Below are positions 1 to 4,808 of a stretch of 5,624 nucleotides of DNA, one piece after another (positions within the stretch are counted from its first letter, which is position 1; each line of letters begins with the position of its first letter). Under the pieces are notes generated by a model. That model was not told where the DNA came from, did not search any database, and saw nothing but the letters and a program-made list of their open reading frames with translations. The translations under genes and the position numbers were made by a program. Origin of the DNA: DATFAS01 sp035254305 (lineage in GTDB: Bacteria; Bacillota; Bacilli; Aneurinibacillales; RAOX-1); the NCBI GenBank assembly GCA_035254305.1, contig DATFAS010000056.1, positions 1 to 5,624 on the forward strand. Direction: 5' to 3'.

Positions 1-4
1 TCAT
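1..4 (-). CDS. Start of a minus-strand gene cut by the window edge
   Basis: Only the first four bases of the gene (ATGA on the minus strand) are inside the window, so no product can be named. The start is supported by an excellent ribosome binding site (AAGGAGGA, 14-21) nine bases upstream of the ATG. The gene is transcribed leftwards, divergently from the DUF3231 remnant at 216-483, and shares its roughly 210-bp upstream region with it. Confidence 0.55.
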
Positions 5-13
5 AATAGAAAT

Positions 14-21
14 TCCTCCTT
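14..21 (-). promoter_or_regulatory. Ribosome binding site of the left-edge gene
   Basis: On the minus strand this reads AAGGAGGA, close to a perfect complement of the 3' end of Bacillus 16S rRNA, nine bases before the ATG at 4-2. It is the main evidence that a gene begins at the left edge. Confidence 0.7.
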
Positions 22-29
22 GTGTTTTT

Positions 30-51
30 TTGTAATTTTATTAGATTACAA
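30..51. promoter_or_regulatory. Inverted repeat TTGTAAT-N8-ATTACAA upstream of the left-edge gene
   Basis: Two perfect 7-bp arms (30-36 and 45-51) are separated by 8 AT-rich bases. On the minus strand a possible promoter overlaps the dyad: TTTACA, then 18 bp, then TAATAA, which is a weak -10. A repressor-type operator for the left-edge gene is therefore plausible. The 20-bp core does not match the TnrA spacing (TGTNA-N7-TNACA) or the Fur/PerR 7-1-7 layout, so no regulator is named. Arms this AT-rich can also arise by chance. Confidence 0.35.
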
Positions 52-84
52 TTTTACTTTATGTAAAGGAGTCATTCCTGGTTT

Positions 85-123
85 GGGCGAATGCCCTACT
101 TCTAAGAAAAAGGGCGAATGCCC
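85..123. repeat. Two copies of the palindromic unit GGGCGAATGCCC
   Basis: The 12-mer GGGCGAATGCCC occurs at 85-96 and again at 112-123, 27 bp apart. Each copy can form a 4-bp G/C stem (GGGC/GCCC) closing a GAAT loop, and the left arm of one copy could also pair with the right arm of the other. The bases between and after the copies differ. A third short G/C hairpin (GGC-TTGA-GCC, 127-136) follows at once. The units lie in the shared upstream region of the left-edge gene and the DUF3231 remnant. Their role is unknown. Confidence 0.5.
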
Positions 124-215
124 AATGGCTTGAGCCTCCAGAATGAAAAATAGACAAATAGAAGATGAATGGATGAGGAAATTTTAGTAAAACTAACTTT
201 ACGGAGGTGAAAAAA

Positions 216-263
216 ATGCCGAACTATCTCGAGGTACTAAATGGAAATTCCATTAGGAGTTAA
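216..263 (+). pseudogene. Broken 5' end of a DUF3231 gene (15-codon ORF)
   Basis: A good ribosome binding site (CGGAGGTG, 202-209) lies six bases before ATG 216. Translation from it gives MPNYLEVLNGNSIRS and stops at TAA 261-263. The next frame then encodes a clear DUF3231 C-terminal half, starting at the family's IPLGVKLT segment. The junction AATTCCATTAGG is what would remain if one ATTCC unit were lost from an ancestral ATTCCATTCC: restoring five bases rejoins the frames as NGNSIPLGVKLTEEE, which fits the family. The gene therefore looks inactivated by slippage. The N-terminal part before this point is also much too short, so a larger internal deletion must have happened too. The deletion model is an inference. 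Confidence 0.55.
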
Positions 264-483
264 ATTAACCGAGGAAGAATTAGCAAACGGTTTAGCACTT
301 AAAGTGATTGCTATGTCCACTTCCGCCTCCACGGCTGCTGTACAATCTGTTCGCACGGATGTTGGACTTATGTGGGTTCAATTCCTAAATGAGGAATTAG
401 CATATGGTGCAACCTTAAAAACGAAAATGAGAAAAAGGGGATGGGCAAAATTGCCCCCAGCTTTTACCCCACCGGATGTTTAA
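241..483 (+). CDS. DUF3231 family protein, C-terminal fragment (80 aa, probably pseudogene)
   Basis: The 80 residues resemble the C-terminal half of DUF3231 proteins as I recall them from Bacillus relatives: IPLGVKLTEEELANG near the start, an alpha-helical stretch ending VRTDVGLMWVQF, and the closing GWAKLPPAFTPPD. Such proteins are usually at least about 170 aa and form ferritin-like or CotF-like helical bundles; their function is not established. Here the first half is missing. The in-frame codon before ATG 241 is a stop (TAA 238-240), so this ATG is the only start available. It has only a weak GAGG (231-234) upstream, inside the 15-codon ORF that carries the real ribosome binding site, so translation by coupling is possible but unproven. 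I read it as the remnant of a broken gene; a functional short protein is less likely. Confidence 0.6.
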   Translation: MEIPLGVKLTEEELANGLALKVIAMSTSASTAAVQSVRTDVGLMWVQFLNEELAYGATLKTKMRKRGWAKLPPAFTPPDV

Positions 484-510
484 GGTACAGTTTATGAGAG
501 AGTCGGGTAT

Positions 511-885
511 TTAATTTGATATCATAAAGATTTCTTTATTATTTAACGCATCTAGGATTTGATTTCTTTTTTCCGAATTTCTTTCTCCAATATAGAGATT
601 ATTGTCCATATGATGATATATTTCAACAAACTGTAGATGAAACTTTTCCTTTAAAGTACTCTCGGTCGATTCTCGGAACTCCTCGGTAAACCAGCCAGGC
701 AAGAAGATAAATCTACCATTTTGCTGAAGTTCCATGTTGATAGAGCCATCCTCTAATTGCTGCGGTATTTCTACAGTAGTGATAATCAGAATTCCAAAAA
801 TTTGTAACATCTTTTCGAACTCGGTTTCTACTCTTAATCCAATAGGGAATACTTTTGCATTTTTACTTTCCACATAGGCTAACAT
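511..885 (-). CDS. Hypothetical protein, 124 aa
   Basis: I do not recognise this family. The start is well supported: AAAGGAGG (893-900) lies seven bases before the ATG at 885. The product is probably cytosolic, with no signal peptide and no membrane helix. It begins MLAYVESKNAKVFPIG, has a short hydrophobic strand (FGILIITTVEIP, residues 30-41), a central aromatic segment (GRFIFLPGWF, 57-66), and a charged C-terminal half (EEFRESTESTLKEKF, 68-82) containing YHH and GERNSEKRNQ. The pattern suggests a mixed alpha/beta fold. It follows the desulforedoxin-like gene on the same strand, but a terminator lies between them and leaves no room for its own promoter. It is therefore probably expressed by read-through. 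It converges with the DUF3231 remnant across 27 bp, with no terminator seen there. Confidence 0.75.
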   Translation of the reverse strand: MLAYVESKNAKVFPIGLRVETEFEKMLQIFGILIITTVEIPQQLEDGSINMELQQNGRFIFLPGWFTEEFRESTESTLKEKFHLQFVEIYHHMDNNLYIGERNSEKRNQILDALNNKEIFMISN

Positions 886-906
886 TTTGTGTCCTCCTTT
901 AAAGAA

Positions 907-929
907 AAGGGGCTATTTTTTAGCCCCTT
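907..929 (-). terminator. Intrinsic terminator after the desulforedoxin-like gene
   Basis: A perfect 9-bp stem (907-915 with 921-929, AAGGGGCTA/TAGCCCCTT) closes a 5-base loop. Read on the minus strand it is followed by TTCTTT. It lies nine bases past the stop of the 38-aa gene. It ends six bases before the ribosome binding site of the next minus-strand gene (893-900), so it would act as a partial terminator or attenuator between the two genes. Confidence 0.8.
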
Positions 930-937
930 CGCCATTA

Positions 938-1054
938 TTATTTCTTTTTCATGGGTTGCCCACAGCAATAAATCTCTGGATTTCCTCCTGCTTTAGAAAC
1001 AGTTACCTCATTCCCACATAATTCACAAACAAATACTTCTCCTAATTGCGCCAT
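938..1054 (-). CDS. Desulforedoxin-like FeS4 iron protein, 38 aa
   Basis: The product MAQLGEVFVCELCGNEVT... ends in YCCGQPMKKK. The four cysteines (C10, C13, C30, C31) form the CxxC...CC pattern of desulforedoxin and of the N-terminal iron domain of desulfoferrodoxin, which bind one iron by four cysteine sulfurs. Length (38 aa) and the LGEVFVCELCG opening match stand-alone desulforedoxins, which are about 36 aa. No superoxide reductase (neelaredoxin) domain follows, so a small electron carrier or redox-sensing role is more likely than direct superoxide reduction; that is inference. The start is supported by AGGAGA (1065-1070) ten bases upstream. Two tandem stop codons end the gene (935-940). 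A strong sigma-A promoter lies about 80 bp upstream and a terminator follows. Confidence 0.85.
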   Translation of the reverse strand: MAQLGEVFVCELCGNEVTVSKAGGNPEIYCCGQPMKKK

Positions 1055-1131
1055 TTCTCAACACTCTCCTAATGAATAATTGAAGTAAAAATAAAATAAG
1101 TAACAAATTAATAACTTACTTTATATAAGCG

Positions 1132-1160
1132 ATTATAGAATTATTATTAGGTTACGTCAA
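1132..1160 (-). promoter_or_regulatory. Sigma-A promoter of the desulforedoxin-like gene
   Basis: On the minus strand the -35 TTGACG (1160-1155) and a perfect -10 TATAAT (1137-1132) are separated by 17 bp. Transcription would start near 1125 and give a leader of about 70 bases before ATG 1054. An imperfect dyad, AAGTAA-N12-TTACTT (1098-1121), lies in the first transcribed bases and could be an operator. Confidence 0.75.
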
Positions 1161-1170
1161 TACAAATTTA

Positions 1171-1187
1171 TTACTTTTATATAGTAA
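1171..1187. promoter_or_regulatory. Dyad TTACT-N7-AGTAA, possible HxlR/YodB-type operator
   Basis: Perfect 5-bp arms (1171-1175 and 1183-1187) are separated by seven bases. The TACT-N7-AGTA core matches the layout known for DUF24/HxlR-family redox regulators of Bacillus such as YodB and CatR. It sits 10 bp upstream of the minus-strand -35. A thiol-redox link to an iron-sulfur protein gene would make sense. The DNA is very AT-rich, so a chance match is possible. Confidence 0.35.
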
Positions 1188-1196
1188 CATTCATTT

Positions 1197-1226
1197 TTGA
1201 AGTTATCCCTTTTGTTATCATGATAA
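1197..1226 (+). promoter_or_regulatory. Weak candidate promoter and 12-bp palindrome before the GGDEF-EAL gene
   Basis: TTGAAG (1197-1202), 18 bp and TGATAA (1221-1226) form a poor sigma-A promoter that would give a leader of about 115 bases before ATG 1350. The -10 lies inside a perfect palindrome, TTATCATGATAA (1215-1226), which could bind a regulator. I found no better plus-strand promoter and no cyclic-di-GMP riboswitch signature in 1161-1349. Confidence 0.25.
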
Positions 1227-1336
1227 ATTAAAATTTTCGTGCAGTAGTTGTTGAATGAAGGAAACTGTGGTATTCATTTTATATATACAAAAAAACCTCC
1301 GATAGAACTCGATCATTACTACCAAAATATAACACC

Positions 1337-1343
1337 AGGAGGG
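1337..1343 (+). promoter_or_regulatory. Ribosome binding site that fixes the GGDEF-EAL start at 1350
   Basis: AGGAGGG lies six bases before ATG 1350. The alternative TTG at 1248 has no ribosome binding site. A CCTCC stretch at 1296-1300 is complementary to the GGAGG core (1338-1342) and could mask it in the mRNA. Confidence 0.8.
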
Positions 1344-1349
1344 ACCGAA

Positions 1350-4205
1350 ATGTCTTTGAATATACCGTTAGTTTCTCATTTAATACCTTATTTTTCTTTT
1401 TTGTATGATCATGTATCGGATGCGGTACTTTTGCTTAGACAAAAAGAACAAACATTTGAGTATGTATACATAAATCCTGCATCAGAACGATTGGGAATGA
1501 AGCAAATTCACTTAGGTAATACAATTGGTGAAGCGATTTCAAAAGAAAGTGCCTCTTATCGATCCTACCGACGTGCTTTAGAACAGAAACAAGTGGTTCA
1601 ATTTGAAGATACATTGTTGTTTAATGGGAAGGTATATAGGGCGAAGGTTACTTTAACTCCCATGATAGAAGGAACGGATCACTATGTTCTTGTTTTTTAC
1701 GGGAATGTGATTGAAAAACAAAGCTTACTAATGGAAAGAAGGCTTAAAGAAAAAGAGCAGCAATTACGAACGATCATTAATGGAAATTCAGACTTTGTTC
1801 TTCTCAAGGATGCAAAGGGCCGTTGGATTGAGTGTAATCAAAAGGCTGTTCAATTGTTTCATATAGAAGGACTCAATTATTTAGGTAAAACAGATCAAGA
1901 GTTGGCAGAATTGAACCATTCTTCTTATCGTGAGGCACATCTTGGATGCTCTACAACAGATGAAATCGTTTGGGAAATGGGGAAAGAAACCATTGTTGAG
2001 GAGTATATCCCTAACAAAAATGGGGAGATTCAAACATGGGAGGTTGTTAAAACACCGCTTTTCGATGAATGGGGACAAAAACTAGCTTTAGTTGCGACGG
2101 GTCGAGATATTACAGAGAGAAAAAGATTAACTGAGATCATCAAGGAAAGTGAAGAAAGACTTCGTTGTCTAATTAATGCTACACCTGATTCGATCATTGT
2201 CAAGGATGGCGAAGGTCGTTGGTTAGAAGCCAATGAAATGGCCACTATGTTATTTAAATTGACCGATTATAAAGGATTGACAGACTTAGATATTGCTAAA
2301 GAAAAAACAGAGTTTGCAGAATGCATGCAAAATTGTTTTGAATCAGACCTTGCTGCATGGGAAAACCAGGAAATGATCCGTGTAGAGGAATATATTCCAA
2401 ATGAAAATGGAACCATTCAAACCTTTGATGTACTTAAAATTCCATTATTTGACGATCAGGGTCATCGCAAATCGTTGGTGACGATCTCAAGGGATATTAC
2501 AGAACAAAAAAAATCAGTCCAAGCGCTTGCGGAAAGTGAAGCACGATATCGGTTAATTGCAGAAAATACGATTGATTTAATAGAGGTTATTGATTTAAGA
2601 GAGAAGGTCGTTTATGCATCACCCTCCTATAAGACGGTGCTAGGTTTCCAACAGGAGGATTTGGTTGGTAAGCCCTTCTATTACACCCTACACCCAGAAG
2701 ACCAGCTTTGGGTTCAAGCGAAATTGGCTGAGGTCGCTGAATTTAAGCCAGTGACGATTGAATACCGTACAAGCCTTAAGGATGGTAGCTTTATTTGGGT
2801 CGAAGCGAAAGGAACACCTGCTTTAAACGAGATAGGGGAAGTAGAACAAATCATTGTTGTTTCAAGGGAAATAATGGAGAGAAAGCGTTATGAGGAAATG
2901 CTGAAGGATCTAGCATTCTATGATACGCTAACCGAAATGCCGAATAGACGCCTATTTCAAGAGGATTTAAAGAAGGCCATTGCGTATGCTAAGCGAAATA
3001 ACCAGATTTTTGCAGTGTTTTACATGGATTGCGATCGGTTTAAGTTTGTGAATGACACGATGGGTCATGATGTCGGCGATGAGCTTCTTAAACAATTTGC
3101 CCAGAGAGTCAGTGGGTGTATCCGTGGGAGTGATCGACTGTACCGACTTGGTGGGGATGAGTTTGTTATCATTGCGGCGGATATTCTAGACCCGAAGGAA
3201 GCGGCAAAGATATCCAAACGGATTTTAATAGAGCTTCGAAAACCATGGAGGATAAAGGGTCGTGAATTCATCACCACCGTAAGCATTGGTATTGCCCTTT
3301 ATCCGAATGATGGGATGGATGAAAATTCAATTCTTAAGTATGCAGATATGGCTATGTATCACGCGAAAAACTTAGGTAAGAACATGTATCAGTTCTATAA
3401 TTCAACGATTGCTATCCTATCAGAGGAGCAGTTAATCCTTGAAACCGGTCTCCAAACAGCTCTGGAGAATAATGAGTTTGTCCTTTTTTACCAACCGCAA
3501 ATGGATTTAGACTCACGTCAAATTACAGGGGCTGAAGCGCTGATTCGCTGGAACCATCCCAAATTAGGATTAGTTGGGCCCAATCAGTTTATCCCTATTA
3601 CTGAACGCAATGGTATGATTTTTGATATAACTAAATGGGTCTTACAGACGGCTTGTGCACAAAGTTATAAGTGGCGAAAGCTTGGCCTCCCAAGTAAAGT
3701 ATCGGTAAATATTTCTGCGTTTCACTTTCAACGTCAGGATTTAGTAGAGATCGTAGAGAAAACCATTCAAGAAACAGGCATTGTGCCCAGTGACCTAGAG
3801 TTAGAGATCACCGAAAATGCGATTGTAAAGGACTTGGAATTTGCTGTTCAAACGGTCACTAGACTCAAGGAAAATGGGGTGAAGATTTCTATTGACGATT
3901 TTGGGACCGGATTTTCATCCCTCTTTTATCTAAAGAATTTACCTGTAGATACATTGAAGATTGATCGTTCCTTCATACAGGATTTGCCTATGAATGAAAG
4001 GGATAAGTGTATCGTCAATTTTATCATTAGGCTCGGACGCATGCTGGGGTTAAAGGTTGTTGCTGAAGGGGTAGAAAGAGAGGAACACCTCAAACTCTTA
4101 CAGGAACAACGTTGCCACTCGATTCAAGGCTATTATTTAAGTTGGCCTCTAATAAAAGAAGAATATGAAAGAATTGTAAGAGATCATAATGAAGCCCTAC
4201 GGTAG
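1350..4205 (+). CDS. PAS-PAS-PAS-PAS-GGDEF-EAL cyclic-di-GMP signalling protein
   Basis: This 951-aa soluble protein should make and/or break down cyclic-di-GMP under control of its sensors. Residues 15-125 are a divergent PAS-like domain. Residues 135-258 and 265-388 are PAS/PAC domains so alike that they look duplicated (VEEYIP at 217 and 345; RDITERK and RDITEQK ends). Residues 395-515 are a fourth PAS. The GGDEF domain (516-680) has the full GGDEF motif at 601-605 and an inhibitory RxxD (R592-D595) exactly five residues before it. The EAL domain (about 695-945) keeps EAL 729-731, N787, E819, E822, DD 849-850, K870, E906 and Q926, the expected metal and catalytic set. Both activities are therefore predicted. 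No membrane helix is seen. The gene appears monocistronic with its own terminator. The start at 1350 is chosen because of the AGGAGGG site; the PAS ligands cannot be predicted. Confidence 0.95.
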   Translation: MSLNIPLVSHLIPYFSFLYDHVSDAVLLLRQKEQTFEYVYINPASERLGMKQIHLGNTIGEAISKESASYRSYRRALEQKQVVQFEDTLLFNGKVYRAKVTLTPMIEGTDHYVLVFYGNVIEKQSLLMERRLKEKEQQLRTIINGNSDFVLLKDAKGRWIECNQKAVQLFHIEGLNYLGKTDQELAELNHSSYREAHLGCSTTDEIVWEMGKETIVEEYIPNKNGEIQTWEVVKTPLFDEWGQKLALVATGRDITERKRLTEIIKESEERLRCLINATPDSIIVKDGEGRWLEANEMATMLFKLTDYKGLTDLDIAKEKTEFAECMQNCFESDLAAWENQEMIRVEEYIPNENGTIQTFDVLKIPLFDDQGHRKSLVTISRDITEQKKSVQALAESEARYRLIAENTIDLIEVIDLREKVVYASPSYKTVLGFQQEDLVGKPFYYTLHPEDQLWVQAKLAEVAEFKPVTIEYRTSLKDGSFIWVEAKGTPALNEIGEVEQIIVVSREIMERKRYEEMLKDLAFYDTLTEMPNRRLFQEDLKKAIAYAKRNNQIFAVFYMDCDRFKFVNDTMGHDVGDELLKQFAQRVSGCIRGSDRLYRLGGDEFVIIAADILDPKEAAKISKRILIELRKPWRIKGREFITTVSIGIALYPNDGMDENSILKYADMAMYHAKNLGKNMYQFYNSTIAILSEEQLILETGLQTALENNEFVLFYQPQMDLDSRQITGAEALIRWNHPKLGLVGPNQFIPITERNGMIFDITKWVLQTACAQSYKWRKLGLPSKVSVNISAFHFQRQDLVEIVEKTIQETGIVPSDLELEITENAIVKDLEFAVQTVTRLKENGVKISIDDFGTGFSSLFYLKNLPVDTLKIDRSFIQDLPMNERDKCIVNFIIRLGRMLGLKVVAEGVEREEHLKLLQEQRCHSIQGYYLSWPLIKEEYERIVRDHNEALR

Positions 4206-4227
4206 TTTATCGTAGGGCTATTTTTTT
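4193..4227 (+). terminator. Intrinsic terminator overlapping the GGDEF-EAL stop codon
   Basis: A perfect 9-bp stem AGCCCTACG/CGTAGGGCT (4193-4201 with 4211-4219), extendable inwards by about three pairs, is followed by A and seven Ts (4221-4227). The left arm lies in the last codons of the gene and the stop TAG (4203-4205) is in the loop region, so terminator and coding sequence share bases. Confidence 0.92.
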
Positions 4228-4248
4228 CTCCGTCTTAGGGCGGAGAAA
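4225..4248. promoter_or_regulatory. Perfect 8-8-8 inverted repeat before the lia-like operon
   Basis: TTTCTCCG (4225-4232) and CGGAGAAA (4241-4248) are perfect arms around eight bases. There is no T tract after the repeat on either strand, so it is unlikely to be a terminator. A possible -10, TATGAT (4290-4295), with no good -35, lies downstream; transcription would then start near 4302 and the repeat would be centred near -65, the usual place for a response-regulator activator site. I infer an operator for the lia-like operon, with an RNA hairpin as the alternative. Confidence 0.45.
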
Positions 4249-4337
4249 GAATCAATCCTAGGTTCGTTATGGGAAAGGATGAGACAAGCTATGATAGAGA
4301 CATGAGTAAGACATTAGCAAAAAAAGGGGGGGCAAAA

Positions 4338-4772
4338 ATGACCGACTATAAACGATCCTCATCAAAATGGGGAATCGTTCTTGTGATTGTTGGATGCCTG
4401 TTGTTATTTGGTCAACTAGGAATACATCTTGGCTGGATCCTTGGGTTCATTATTCCGGTTATTCTTGTAAAGAAGGGCTGGAAGTGGTTGAACCTTTCAC
4501 AGAGTGGGTTTAGACGATTTGTTGGCGCTGCATTTCTTGGAGTAGGAGCCATCTGGTTAATAGGGATGCTGCCCATTCTAATTGGTCTGGCTCTGTCCAT
4601 GTCGATCATCTATTTCGGATGGAGAATGATTAGAAATAAGCGAGCTTGTCCTGTGATGGAAAGTGAAGCGTATTATCGATCAGATTCAAGTTATTCACCC
4701 TTTCATACCTATAAGCCGATGGATGGTTTAGATGAATGGGAAAAAAATTTACACAATCGAAAAACTATTTAA
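4338..4772 (+). CDS. LiaI/LiaF-like membrane protein, 144 aa
   Basis: This is a small integral membrane protein with four predicted helices in two hairpins: residues 11-28 (GIVLVIVGCLLLFGQLG), 31-45, 61-76 and 77-95. They are followed by a basic RNKR stop and a polar tail of about 45 residues rich in Tyr, Ser and acidic residues. The pattern matches the LiaI-LiaF-like transmembrane region. B. subtilis LiaI is a two-helix protein that anchors LiaH; this one, with four helices, resembles the N-terminal part of LiaF. It precedes a LiaH-like gene by 36 bp with no terminator, so it is probably the membrane partner of that protein. ATG 4338 is chosen because a G-rich stretch (4326-4332) can serve as ribosome binding site and the helices begin soon after. 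An upstream in-frame ATG at 4269 (167 aa) lacks a convincing site. Confidence 0.8.
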   Translation: MTDYKRSSSKWGIVLVIVGCLLLFGQLGIHLGWILGFIIPVILVKKGWKWLNLSQSGFRRFVGAAFLGVGAIWLIGMLPILIGLALSMSIIYFGWRMIRNKRACPVMESEAYYRSDSSYSPFHTYKPMDGLDEWEKNLHNRKTI

Positions 4773-4808
4773 TTAGGAAGAAGATAAACTTTTAGGAGGT
4801 AATGGAAT

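Noticed and set aside
1247..1273. Possible sigma-B promoter (GTTGTT ... TGGTAT) for the GGDEF-EAL gene
   Set aside because: The -35 departs from GTTTAA, the -10 from GGGTAT, and the 15-base spacing is at the edge of the range.
1248..1349. TTG start at 1248 giving a 34-residue N-terminal extension to the GGDEF-EAL protein
   Set aside because: There is no ribosome binding site before the TTG, the extension has no domain character, and ATG 1350 has AGGAGGG at ideal spacing just before the first PAS-like region.
1233..1349. Possible cyclic-di-GMP riboswitch in the leader of the GGDEF-EAL gene
   Set aside because: No GEMM-type conserved core or tetraloop-receptor pattern was found, and the leader is short and AT-rich.
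1881..2245. Minus-strand open frames of 65 and 71 codons opposite the PAS region
   Set aside because: They lie fully within the well-supported GGDEF-EAL gene, have no ribosome binding sites or recognisable domains, and look like frame shadows.
3065..3286. Minus-strand open frame opposite the GGDEF domain
   Set aside because: It is antisense to a conserved catalytic domain and has no independent support.
4269..4337. Upstream ATG 4269 as start of the LiaI/LiaF-like protein
   Set aside because: It lacks a convincing ribosome binding site, the added 23 residues are polar without family support, and the possible -10 element (4290-4295) would lie inside the coding region.
4412..4609. Minus-strand open frame opposite the membrane protein gene
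   Set aside because: It mirrors the transmembrane coding region and has no start signals of its own.
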